In this document: positions 1 to 6,273 of the stretch, piece by piece
Numbering within the stretch: position 1 is the first letter of the stretch
How the letters are laid out: the number at the start of each line of letters is the position of its first letter
Assembly (NCBI GenBank): GCA_027310535.1
Contig: DAIDAQ010000020.1
Location: 1-6,840 of the forward strand
From: Candidatus Micrarchaeaceae archaeon
GTDB taxonomy: Archaea; Micrarchaeota; Micrarchaeia; Micrarchaeales; Micrarchaeaceae
DNA: 6,840 nt
Direction of reading: 5' to 3'
Made by a program: the position numbers and the translations under genes
The notes under the pieces: generated by a model
What the model saw: the letters and a program-made list of their open reading frames with translations, nothing else
What the model was told of the DNA's origin: nothing
Database searches by the model: none

Positions 1-2
1 CT

Positions 3-95
3 CATAAAGTGATGAACTTGCTCAGAAAGTCAAATCCATCTGAGGGTTATGGCGATTTGTATAAAGGCAAATATAGCTATTTCTGCCTGAGCTAA
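3..95 (+). CDS. Possible C-terminal end of a gene entering from the left (30 codons, unidentified)
   Basis: One + strand frame is open from the left edge to a TAA at 93-95; the other two + frames close within the first dozen bases. It would encode 30 residues ending in a Tyr-rich stretch (YGDLYKGKYSYFCLS). I do not recognise it. The codons are more AT-rich than in the other genes here, so it could be a gene of different origin or simply non-coding spacer. In its favour, a stem-loop begins right after the stop and the orientation would converge on the DUF2070 gene, as at the other tail-to-tail junctions in the window. An internal ATG at 12 could also give a free-standing 27-aa peptide, but no ribosome-binding site is visible before it. 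The call rests on an open frame of only 30 codons. Confidence 0.25.
   Translation, partial: HKVMNLLRKSNPSEGYGDLYKGKYSYFCLS
65..88. repeat. Short hairpin in the AT-rich left spacer
   Basis: AGGC (65-68) pairs with GCCT (85-88), and AAATA (69-73) pairs with TATTT (78-82). The loop is TAGC and there is a 2-base bulge at 83-84, giving nine base pairs. It lies inside the last codons of the possible left-edge ORF. Function unknown; it may form one structured unit with the larger hairpin that follows. Confidence 0.4.
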
Positions 96-153
96 CCAAA
101 TACCTAATATGCAATCCCGAACGTAGGGATCCGAATCTTAGGTATACCATTGG
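96..153. repeat. Imperfect long inverted repeat (hairpin) in the left spacer
   Basis: ATACCTAA (100-107) pairs perfectly with TTAGGTAT (138-145). Inside it, AT/AT, a C-G pair and AATCCC/GGGAT (114-118 with 126-130) close a 7-base loop, GAACGTA (119-125). Outside it, CCAA (96-99) can pair with TTGG (150-153) across a 4-base bulge. That makes about 20 pairs in 58 bases, well above the surrounding sequence. The right arm contains the palindrome GGTATACC (141-148). The position, between a possible + strand stop at 95 and the DUF2070 stop at 211, fits a structure between convergent genes: a transcript-end structure, a protein-binding palindrome or a small RNA. The rest of the spacer (154-210) is AT-rich with no gene that I can see. 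Confidence 0.5.
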
Positions 154-210
154 CGTGCCACTGATTATAGTTCATCCTTAACAAATATTCTATTTCCAAT
201 TATTTCTCCC

Positions 211-2037
211 TTAGATTACAGAGACCACCCAAGCGGCGAGAAGGAAACCGGCGGCTATAAGGATCGGGATGATCACCTTCGCGATGACAGAGACCGTGCC
301 GAGCACGGCAAGCATCCTCTCCCTTGAGTTGCGCCCCCATATCATGAACTTCTTGATTAACGTCTCTGAGTAGCCTACCGGACATTCCTGTATCGCGGCG
401 AGTGCGGTCTCCATGCAGCTGTTGATGGCTTCCCTGATCTCGGAAAACCTGGTCTCTCTCCCGAGCACGTTGCTGGCGTTGAGGCTTATGGAGTTCACGG
501 CATGGGTGTCTGTAGTGAAGACTTCTGCCTCTATGCCGTAGGCCCTGCGGGCGTGCGACACAATCTCGCTGCGGAGCGACGGCTTCATGTTGTTCGCGTT
601 GAAGAGCAGCATCGCGTAGGTGAAGCTGTTGAACCTGAACAGAGCAACATTGAGATTGCCGCGCGCGATGTCGCGGTTGCCGTGCAGGTGCCCATAAATG
701 TCTGTGCTGGCAAAACCAATCTCTGCCCTCTTCGAGTGGTGCAGCCTCTTCAGCCTCTTGATTGCACCGACATATTCTTCCATGTACCTGGAGTTGAACC
801 TTATCCCTTCCAGTTCCTCAGCGGGCGCGCTCTCGTAGCGGGAGTTGTGGGCATCAAGCAGGACAATGTTCTTGCACCTGCCTGCAAGCATGTGCCTAAA
901 TAGCACAGCAGCCTCAGGGGATATGTCCTCTGTGACCCTCGGCGCCCTGGTGAATGAGACTATCGAGACATTCCCGAACGAGAGCTCCACCGCCTTCGAA
1001 GCCCCGCACCTCCCCTCGGAATACGACATGCTGCTCGGCGCCGGTTTCGCACTCCTGAGCAGCTGATCCAGGGCGCCCTTCAGGCGCGGAAGCTGCCACG
1101 CTGAGGCGGGGTTAAAGTCCTCGTTCACCGCGGTGTGCATAACAAAGGTCGCCAGCCTGTACTTCTGGTTACCATACTTCTCCAGCAGGCTGGGGAAGCT
1201 GCTCCCGCCGATGTTGCCCATAACCCCGTAGTGCAGCATCGGTACCACGAAGACCGCCTTCTCGTTCTTCTTGCCAAACGTCACTGCCTGCACTGGTATG
1301 TCATAAGGGGTGCCGTAGTTGAAGGTGAAGGGCTTGTACGCGCTTATGCCGAACAGCCACTCCTGGATTATTGCAGAGAAGAAATCGAACGCGTTGAACC
1401 CTAGTGCCTTCTTCACGGGTCTGTTGAAGAAGAGGATAATCGCATAGATAACTATTCCGAAAACGAAGATACCGGCGTAGAGCTTTATGAGCAGCATGTT
1501 CGTAGGTGTGCCGGAGGAGAAGAGGAAGCCGCTCGACGCGATGAAGAAGAGCAGGAAAAGCGTCGGCTGGATGAGCGCGAGGAGGGCGCCCTTATGCGTG
1601 CTCGCAGCTATTATCTTCTCTGTGAAGAACCACCAGCCGAAGATGCTCGCCGCCCCGACAACGACGGCCACGGCGGCTACCGCTGCGCCGAAGAAGCGGT
1701 AGAGCATGCTGCTGGCAAAGATGAATATCGCAAAAGCCAGCCCCCCTATGAACGACATAAACAGTATGTGCTTTATCCGCATGTTCCTCGTCGCCATCTT
1801 GATGAATATCGTGGTCAGGAGCGTCGGCGTCACAACGGCAAAGAGGCAGACTGTCAGGCCTACAAGCACAATGTCGAGAAACCCGTAGTCCAGTCCATGG
1901 ACGACGGCTGAAGAGGCGATGCTCAGGAGCGCGGAAAACAGCAGCAGGAGTACAATGAGAGCCCAGGCGCCTGGGAGCTTCTTGCCGAAGTATCTCCCAT
2001 AATCTAACACTGACTTGCTCTCTCCCATCAAAAACAC
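211..2037 (-). CDS. DUF2070 family multi-pass membrane protein (COG3356-like, putative lipid hydrolase)
   Basis: This 608-residue integral membrane protein matches the archaeal DUF2070 family in architecture. About six hydrophobic helices come first (roughly residues 22-46, 52-79, 89-112, 115-137, 149-175, 181-204), then a soluble domain (about 205-575), then a final helix (about 580-605). The soluble part has conserved-looking His/Asp motifs: PMLHYGVMGNIGGSS (266-280), HTAVNEDFNP (301-310), LLDAHNS (393-399), STDIYGHLHG (444-453) and TTDTHAVN (508-515), plausible metal-binding or catalytic positions. From memory, COG3356 is described as a predicted membrane lipid hydrolase of the neutral ceramidase superfamily; that activity is prediction, not demonstration. 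It starts 8 bases after the cis-prenyltransferase stop, so the two are surely co-transcribed and probably share polyprenyl-lipid metabolism (inference). Start: GTG at 2037, with GGAAGG 11 bases upstream; ATG at 2028 (MGESK) is an equally possible start. Confidence 0.85.
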   Translation of the reverse strand: MFLMGESKSVLDYGRYFGKKLPGAWALIVLLLLFSALLSIASSAVVHGLDYGFLDIVLVGLTVCLFAVVTPTLLTTIFIKMATRNMRIKHILFMSFIGGLAFAIFIFASSMLYRFFGAAVAAVAVVVGAASIFGWWFFTEKIIAASTHKGALLALIQPTLFLLFFIASSGFLFSSGTPTNMLLIKLYAGIFVFGIVIYAIILFFNRPVKKALGFNAFDFFSAIIQEWLFGISAYKPFTFNYGTPYDIPVQAVTFGKKNEKAVFVVPMLHYGVMGNIGGSSFPSLLEKYGNQKYRLATFVMHTAVNEDFNPASAWQLPRLKGALDQLLRSAKPAPSSMSYSEGRCGASKAVELSFGNVSIVSFTRAPRVTEDISPEAAVLFRHMLAGRCKNIVLLDAHNSRYESAPAEELEGIRFNSRYMEEYVGAIKRLKRLHHSKRAEIGFASTDIYGHLHGNRDIARGNLNVALFRFNSFTYAMLLFNANNMKPSLRSEIVSHARRAYGIEAEVFTTDTHAVNSISLNASNVLGRETRFSEIREAINSCMETALAAIQECPVGYSETLIKKFMIWGRNSRERMLAVLGTVSVIAKVIIPILIAAGFLLAAWVVSVI

Positions 2038-2045
2038 GGTTGCAG

Positions 2046-2744
2046 TTACCTTCCGAACCTTCTCTCCCTCCTGGAAAACGAGGCTATTGCGGTCTTGAGG
2101 TCGTTCTTCGTGAAGCTAGGCCAGTACTTGTTGGAAAAGTAAAGCTCTGAGTATGCACCCTGCCACGGCAGGAGCCCGGACAGCCTAGCCTCGCCTGACG
2201 TCCTTATTATCATGTCAACGTCTGGTATGTTCGCGCTCATCAGGTTCTCGCGTATGTTCTCACAGCTGAACCTGCCACCATTCCTCGCGATCCTGTTAGC
2301 CGCATACGCTATGTCCTCCCTTCCGCCGTAGCCGACGAGTATGTTGATGAAGAAGCTGTTGTAGTAGCGCGTGCGCCGTTCAAGGCCTCTCAGTGCGGCG
2401 CGCAGGCTCTTCGGCAGGATCCTTGTATTCCCGATGACGCGCACCCTCGCATTGTTCTCCTTTAGCATCCTAATTATATCAGGGTCGTTTGTCGCCTTTA
2501 TGAACAGGCAGTAGAGCGTCGACAGCTCAGCCCTGCTCCTGTTCCTTATGTTGTCAGTAGAGAGTGCCCAGAGGGATATCATCTTCACCCCGAAGGACTT
2601 CGCCCAGATGCTCACCTCTATGAACTTCCTGACGCCGTTGCTATAGCCCCTAAGCAGGTTCAGGTTCTTCTGCTTTGACCATCGCCTGTTGCCGTCTGGT
2701 ATTATGGCCAGGTGGGCGGGCGGGTTTGCCGGTGTTTGCCTCAT
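2046..2744 (-). CDS. uppS: Cis-prenyltransferase (undecaprenyl/polyprenyl diphosphate synthase family)
   Basis: This enzyme condenses isopentenyl diphosphate in cis onto an allylic diphosphate to make the long polyprenyl (dolichol-type) lipid that carries glycans in archaea. With the start chosen it has 232 residues, a normal family length. The hallmark HLAIIPDGNRRW is near the N terminus, with the catalytic Asp of PDGNRR. The middle has GYGGREDIAYAANRI. The C-terminal signature (DMIIRTSGEARLSG, then WQGAYSELYF and YWPSF) binds the isoprenoid diphosphate. The frame is open up to ATG 2846 and a second ATG lies at 2798, but I prefer ATG 2744. Codons 2745-2798 are AT-rich at third positions unlike the rest of the gene, TATA-like boxes overlap the longer versions, and TGAT sits before 2744 in the window's usual ribosome-binding register. 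It is first gene of an operon with the DUF2070 gene. Product chain length cannot be told from sequence. Confidence 0.93.
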   Translation of the reverse strand: MRQTPANPPAHLAIIPDGNRRWSKQKNLNLLRGYSNGVRKFIEVSIWAKSFGVKMISLWALSTDNIRNRSRAELSTLYCLFIKATNDPDIIRMLKENNARVRVIGNTRILPKSLRAALRGLERRTRYYNSFFINILVGYGGREDIAYAANRIARNGGRFSCENIRENLMSANIPDVDMIIRTSGEARLSGLLPWQGAYSELYFSNKYWPSFTKNDLKTAIASFSRRERRFGR

Positions 2745-2811
2745 ACAATCATGCGCTTCTGCTTGTGGTCTAACTTGCGGTCTGCTGCAATGTAACATTA
2801 CAACCAATTCG

Positions 2812-2831
2812 CTTTTATACCTATTTATATA
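2812..2831. promoter_or_regulatory. Shared bidirectional TATA region between uppS and rfcL
   Basis: Two TATA-like boxes lie in a conspicuously AT-rich stretch between divergent genes. On the + strand, TTTATATA (2824-2831) is centred about 34 bases before the rfcL ATG, predicting a leader of roughly 10 bases. On the minus strand, TATAAAAG (2819-2812) and TATATAAA (2831-2824) face uppS. The first predicts a start of transcription near 2790 and a leader of about 45 bases before ATG 2744. No Shine-Dalgarno sequence precedes rfcL, consistent with a nearly leaderless message. Transcript starts are inferred from typical archaeal TATA spacing. Confidence 0.6.
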
Positions 2832-2861
2832 TTGCCTGTGAAACACTAGCGGTCGCTCACC

Positions 2862-4079
2862 ATGGAGGGTTCAACAGTGCTTTATAGGCCGGGCAGGCTC
2901 AGCGGCATTATAGGAAACAAGAACGCGGTGGACGCGATCATCCTCTTTGCTGCTTCCGTGGAAAAGGGGGTGAAGAGGAAGCCGCTGATGCTCTGCGGCC
3001 CAACAGGCACGGGGAAGAGCGCGGCGGTCTATGCGCTCGCAGCGGAGAGGGGATGGCACGTCGTAGAGCTGAGCGCGAGCGAGCACAGGGATAGTGGGAT
3101 GATAGAAAGGGTATTGATGCCTGCGGCAACGAACTGCAATGTCTTCGGGAGGAAAAGCCTGATATTCCTTGACGAGGTCGACGAGCTAGCGTCGAGGTTT
3201 GACTCCGGGGCCGCTGGTGCGATCACGGAGCTTATCAGGAGATCGAAGAACCCTATAATCTTCACTGCCAACAGCTACTGGGACAGGCGCATCTCCTTCC
3301 TGAGGGAAGCAGTCGATAGGATAGAGTTCAAGCGCGTAGAGACCCAGGCGATAGCGGCGCTGCTGAAGAAGGTGGCTGCAGCCAGGAGCATAGGCGCGAC
3401 AGACACCGCGCTTTACGCCGTTGCGCAGAGGTCGAACGGCGATGTAAGGGGCGCGCTGAACGACCTCTTTGCCTTTGCAGGGGGAGGCAGCGCCGAGGAT
3501 GTGCTGGAGGCGATAGGGCAGAGGGACTCAAAGAAGGACATCTTCGAAACGCTGGAAAAGATCTTCTACGCAAATACGCTGAAGGGGCCGCTCGCCGCGG
3601 CGGCTAACTGCAACGTAGACAAGGACATGTTGATCCGCTGGCTCGAGGAGAACATAGAGAAGAGGTACCTGAAGATGGACGACAGGAGCAGGGCGTTCAA
3701 CAGCCTCTCCGATGCAACAGTCTACTCGTCAAGGGCGGAAACCTCGCAGCGGTACGGACTGTGGAGATACATGAATGTAATGCTTTCGTCTGGCGTCTCG
3801 CTCGCCAAGACAGACTACCCGAGCAACGCTGAGCGCTATTCCTTCCCAAAGATCATAACCGACCTGAGCAAGCATAAGGGCACGAAGGAGAGGGAGATAG
3901 AGATAGCGGAGAAGCTGCAGACGAGGATGCACGCAAGCGTTCGCGAGATCCGAACCAGCATCCTCCCCCTTGTGAAAAAGATCGCAAGGCACGCCGGGGG
4001 GGAGGAGGACACCTATGGATTCCTTGAAAGGGCCTACAGGCTTGACAAGAAAGACAGCGACTTCCTGGTAGGCATATAG
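2862..4079 (+). CDS. rfcL: Replication factor C large subunit (clamp loader), lacking the usual C-terminal PCNA-binding tail
   Basis: RfcL pairs with small RFC subunits to open PCNA and load it at primer-template junctions. The 405-residue protein has the AAA+ core in order: a degenerate RFC box (YRPGRLSGIIGN, 8-19), Walker A GPTGTGKS (46-53), Walker B LIFLDEVDEL (100-109), sensor 1 FTAN followed by W (134-140), and sensor 2 GDVRGALNDL (193-202). A helical collar domain follows (about 226-395). The usual N-terminal W-x-E-K-YRP is reduced to TVLYRP. The protein stops at AYRLDKKDSDFLVGI, where archaeal homologues generally continue into a charged, lysine-rich segment and a PIP box (QxxLxxFF type). 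No other frame downstream restores such a tail. The start is ATG 2862, without a Shine-Dalgarno and close behind a TATA box. It is transcribed divergently from uppS; no rfcS is in the window. Confidence 0.95.
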   Translation: MEGSTVLYRPGRLSGIIGNKNAVDAIILFAASVEKGVKRKPLMLCGPTGTGKSAAVYALAAERGWHVVELSASEHRDSGMIERVLMPAATNCNVFGRKSLIFLDEVDELASRFDSGAAGAITELIRRSKNPIIFTANSYWDRRISFLREAVDRIEFKRVETQAIAALLKKVAAARSIGATDTALYAVAQRSNGDVRGALNDLFAFAGGGSAEDVLEAIGQRDSKKDIFETLEKIFYANTLKGPLAAAANCNVDKDMLIRWLEENIEKRYLKMDDRSRAFNSLSDATVYSSRAETSQRYGLWRYMNVMLSSGVSLAKTDYPSNAERYSFPKIITDLSKHKGTKEREIEIAEKLQTRMHASVREIRTSILPLVKKIARHAGGEEDTYGFLERAYRLDKKDSDFLVGI

Positions 4080-4114
4080 CTGCATCTTCCAGGCTGGCCC
4101 TACCTAACCTCAGC

Positions 4115-4128
4115 GCTTCTGCGGAAGC
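4115..4128. repeat. Small perfect hairpin between convergent rfcL and the winged-helix gene
   Basis: GCTTC (4115-4119) pairs with GAAGC (4124-4128) around a TGCG tetraloop, inside the 67-base gap where rfcL and the minus-strand small gene meet tail to tail. It could mark message ends in either direction, but there is no adjoining T-tract, and a five-pair stem can occur by chance. Confidence 0.3.
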
Positions 4129-4146
4129 CAGTTACCCTCTCTCCAC

Positions 4147-4416
4147 TTACCATCTATTCTCTTGCGCGGCTATCAGAAACGTCGATGCGCCTATCTTCCT
4201 CTGCCCGAGCTTCTTTGCGTAGCGCTTCGCATTCGAGATGCTTTCAACAAGCTTCTCAGCGAGCAGCACCTTCACCGCGCTGTCGATACCCGCTGGATCG
4301 CAGCCGATTTCTGCAGCATTGTAGACGGTTCCGAGATCGGCCCTGCTGAGCACTTCGAGTGCCCTGCTCTTCACCTCCTCCAATCTTTCGCGTTTCGTCC
4401 TGTACGCTACAGTCAT
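4147..4416 (-). CDS. Small winged-helix-like protein, uncharacterised (89 aa)
   Basis: I do not recognise a named family. The protein has a basic, charged N terminus (TVAYRTKRERLEEVKSRALEVL), then alternating helices (TVYNAAEIGCDPAGIDSAVKVLLAEKLVESI) that look like a winged-helix recognition unit. It ends in a lysine/arginine-rich segment followed by a short hydrophobic strand (AKKLGQRKIGASTFLIA). This suggests a DNA- or RNA-binding role, either a small regulator or a ribosome- or chromatin-associated protein; that is inference from pattern only. The frame is open to 4608, which would overlap alba, but ATG 4416 is the supported start: GAGGTG (4427-4422) is in perfect ribosome-binding position, and a TATA box at 4457-4448 sits inside the longer version. 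It is convergent with rfcL and divergent from alba. Confidence 0.75.
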   Translation of the reverse strand: MTVAYRTKRERLEEVKSRALEVLSRADLGTVYNAAEIGCDPAGIDSAVKVLLAEKLVESISNAKRYAKKLGQRKIGASTFLIAAQENRW

Positions 4417-4447
4417 TCCCCCACCTCGATCTCTCCTCTCACAGGAA

Positions 4448-4457
4448 GTATAAATAA
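4448..4457 (-). promoter_or_regulatory. TATA box for the small winged-helix gene
   Basis: TTATTTATAC on the minus strand is centred about 36 bases upstream of ATG 4416. Typical archaeal spacing puts the transcript start near 4427, leaving a leader that just contains the GAGGTG ribosome-binding site. This independently rules out the N-terminally extended reading of the gene. Confidence 0.55.
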
Positions 4458-4547
4458 CTGCCGATGGAACGGCTAGAACTGAAGTAGCGGAAGTTTCTAA
4501 CACCTTGTTTCTCCTCGGATGCGGGTGCCGCCCGTTTGCCGAAAGTG

Positions 4548-4555
4548 CTAAATAG
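4548..4555 (+). promoter_or_regulatory. Probable TATA box for alba
   Basis: CTAAATAG, preceded by the purine-rich GAAAG (4541-4545) in TFB-recognition-element position, lies about 39 bases before the alba ATG. It predicts transcription from about 4577, with a leader just long enough for the GAGGTGA site (4580-4586). The rest of the divergent spacer (4456-4540) shows a repeated GAAGT (4445, 4481, 4490) and a weak GCGGG/CCCGT stem (4521-4535). Neither is convincing as an operator. Confidence 0.4.
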
Positions 4556-4590
4556 TTAAAACGGACTAGCATGCTGGACGAGGTGAGAGC

Positions 4591-4893
4591 ATGCCAGAAA
4601 ACACGCAACCTATAGAGAGAAAGCCAGAAAACATAGTCTACATCGGGAAGAAACAGACGATGAACTATGTACTCGCCGTGGTCACCCAGTTCAACAACGG
4701 GATGAACGAAGTATCGATAAAGGCAAGGGGGAATGCAATCTCGAAGGCAGTTGACGTAAAGGAGATAGTCGTAAACAGGTTCATGCCCAACCTGCAGGAG
4801 AAATCGATAAGGACATCGAGCGAGGAACTCACCAACGAGGACGGTACAAAGTCGAAGGTCAGCGCAATACAGATAACCCTGGTCAAGGGATGA
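4591..4893 (+). CDS. albA: Alba chromatin protein (DNA/RNA-binding)
   Basis: Alba is an abundant, dimeric nucleic-acid-binding protein that coats and bridges archaeal DNA and also binds RNA. The 100 residues align along their length with the family: VYIGKKQTMNYVLAV (16-30), whose K20-K21 correspond to the Lys16-Lys17 pair of Sulfolobus Alba; then KARGNAISKAVD (44-55); then EIVVNRFMP (58-66), with F64 at the dimer-dimer interface position important for cooperative binding; then the flexible hairpin (77-88) and the closing strand SAIQITLV. The N-terminal ten residues are an unstructured-looking extension. GAGGTGA (4580-4586) precedes the ATG, one of the strongest ribosome-binding sites here, as expected for a highly expressed protein. 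It is divergent from the small winged-helix gene and 86 bases ahead of aspS. Confidence 0.95.
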   Translation: MPENTQPIERKPENIVYIGKKQTMNYVLAVVTQFNNGMNEVSIKARGNAISKAVDVKEIVVNRFMPNLQEKSIRTSSEELTNEDGTKSKVSAIQITLVKG

Positions 4894-4928
4894 ATGCTTC
4901 CCTCCCTGCCGCTGCAGCGCGCATAAAA

Positions 4929-4940
4929 AGCATAAATAGC
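4929..4940 (+). promoter_or_regulatory. Probable TATA box for aspS
   Basis: AGCATAAATAGC follows an A-rich purine stretch in the 86-base alba-aspS gap. Transcription would begin near 4960, giving a leader of about 20 bases before GTG 4980. A weaker alternative, TTCTTATAG (4949-4957), would give an almost leaderless message and make the GTGAT site irrelevant. The gap also has a perfect palindrome CGCTGCAGCG (4910-4919), possibly at the end of the alba message. Confidence 0.45.
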
Positions 4941-4979
4941 TTTGCAGATTTCTTATAGCATCCAGACAACAGTGATAGC

Positions 4980-6269
4980 GTGCTCTTCACCCACAGGATA
5001 GCGGACCTCTCAAAGAACATGAACGGCAGGGAGGTCGTGCTCGCCGGCTGGGTGCATGAGATAAGGGAGCTTGGGAAGCTGAAGTTCATCCTGCTGAGGG
5101 ACCCTACCGGGATAGTGCAGGTGACAGGCAAGAAGGGGGTGACTGATGGAGCCACGTACTCCGCTATGTCGCTGCCAAAGGAGAGCGTCCTCCAGGTTAC
5201 CGGCACAGTCTCGGAGAACAGGGAGGCCAGGGCGGGCTTTGAGATCCTCCCAATAAAGGTTGCTGACCTCAACCCGCTGTCAGCAAAGATCCCGTTTGAA
5301 GTTACCGGTAAAGTGGATGCAGAGCTCGATGTTCGCCTGAACTACAGGTATATAGACCTGAGGAGGGTAGAGAGCTCCTCGGTCTTCAAGATAGAGTCTA
5401 CGCTTGTGAATTCTTTTGTAAGCGAGTGCTCAAAGAGGGGCTTCGTCCACATACGCACGCCGTCGATAGTCGAGGAGGCGACAGAGGGGGGCTCAGGGCT
5501 CTTCTCCATCGATTACTTCGAGAAGAAGGCGTACCTGGCCCAGTCTCCTCAGCTGTACAAGCAGCTTGCCGTGATAGGCGGGCTTGGCACTGTCTTCACG
5601 GTAATGCCCGTCTTCAGGGCGGAGAAGTCGAACACCACGTACCACATAACAGAGGCGACGCAGATGGATATAGAGATGGCATTCGCCGACCACAACGACG
5701 CGATCGCCGCCCTCTCCGATATCTTTACTGCGATGCTCGAGAGCGTGAAGGCCTGGAACAAGAGGGAGCTAGAGATTCTAGGGGTGGACCTTGAAGTCCC
5801 CATGGTAAAGGTAATCACGTACTCCGAAGCGGTCGACGCGATAAACCGGAACGGAGAGACGATGGTTTCAGGCGACGACTTTACGAGAGAACACGAGCGG
5901 ATGCTCTGCAGGATATACGGTGATGCGGTCATAGTGAAGGAGTACCCGACCGCAGTGAGGGCTTTCTATTCGATGCCGAAAGAGGGCGACGAAAGGCTGT
6001 GCAACAGCTTCGACCTGATATACAAGGGCCTTGAGGTATTGAGCGGGGCGCAGAGGATTCACCTGCCTGAGGTGCTGGTAAAGTCGCTGAGGACGAAAGG
6101 GCTGGATCCGAAAGGGTTTGAGCCCTACATCAACGCGATGAGATGCGGGGCGCCGCCCCACGCCGGGTGGAGCATAGGGCTCGAAAGGCTGGCAATGCAG
6201 GTCGTCGAGGCTGAGAACATAAGGGAGGCAGCGCTCTTCCCCAGGGACCGCAGGAGGGTAACCCCGTGA
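4980..6269 (+). CDS. aspS: Aspartyl-tRNA synthetase, archaeal type (possibly non-discriminating)
   Basis: A cytoplasmic class II synthetase that charges tRNA with aspartate. The 429 residues match the compact archaeal type, without the bacterial GAD insertion. An N-terminal OB-fold anticodon domain (about 1-105; AGWVHEIRELGKLKF, 22-36) is followed by the catalytic domain. That domain has RLNYRYIDLRR (119-129), the motif 1 region through TPSIVEEATEGG (160-171), QSPQLYKQ (188-195), motif 2 with FRAE (212-215), DIEMAF (230-235), and motif 3 with GLERL (400-404), ending at FPRDRRRVTP. Residue 26 is His where the discriminating Thermococcus enzyme has Trp; the second discriminating position (Lys85 there) is Arg84 here. 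In the motif 2 loop, the usual Arg before the conserved His is Tyr221. The start is GTG 4980, supported by GTGAT at 4972-4976. A zinc-ribbon ORF follows 4 bases after the stop. Confidence 0.95.
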   Translation: MLFTHRIADLSKNMNGREVVLAGWVHEIRELGKLKFILLRDPTGIVQVTGKKGVTDGATYSAMSLPKESVLQVTGTVSENREARAGFEILPIKVADLNPLSAKIPFEVTGKVDAELDVRLNYRYIDLRRVESSSVFKIESTLVNSFVSECSKRGFVHIRTPSIVEEATEGGSGLFSIDYFEKKAYLAQSPQLYKQLAVIGGLGTVFTVMPVFRAEKSNTTYHITEATQMDIEMAFADHNDAIAALSDIFTAMLESVKAWNKRELEILGVDLEVPMVKVITYSEAVDAINRNGETMVSGDDFTREHERMLCRIYGDAVIVKEYPTAVRAFYSMPKEGDERLCNSFDLIYKGLEVLSGAQRIHLPEVLVKSLRTKGLDPKGFEPYINAMRCGAPPHAGWSIGLERLAMQVVEAENIREAALFPRDRRRVTP

Positions 6270-6273
6270 TGGC

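Noticed and set aside
9..91. Possible C/D box small RNA: GTGATGA (9-15) as C box, CTGA at 40-43 and 88-91 as D boxes.
   Set aside because: The spacing is wrong for compact archaeal C/D RNAs (about 83 bases, long guide gaps), the internal C' box would be a poor TGGCGA, and no terminal stem brackets the boxes.
91..180. tRNA-like look: GAATC, a CCA and a stem-loop near 130-150, and GTTCGGG on the minus strand.
   Set aside because: No cloverleaf can be drawn: no acceptor stem pairs in register and there are no D-arm or anticodon arms.
502..1911. Several 60-133 codon open frames antisense to the DUF2070 gene.
   Set aside because: They mirror the GC-rich codon pattern of the real gene, and their translations (Arg/Ala/His-rich, low complexity) resemble no protein.
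2745..2846. Longer cis-prenyltransferase starts at 2846 or 2798.
   Set aside because: The added codons are AT-rich at third positions, overlap the TATA boxes and have no ribosome site; the family core begins just after ATG 2744.
4417..4608. N-terminal extension of the winged-helix gene to 4608 (153 aa), overlapping alba.
   Set aside because: A TATA box and a strong ribosome site lie inside the extension just before ATG 4416, and the extra residues look like random translation of a promoter region.
4910..4919. Palindrome CGCTGCAGCG after alba as a terminator.
   Set aside because: There is no T-tract after it, and a self-complementary 10-mer has no loop; too weak to call alone.
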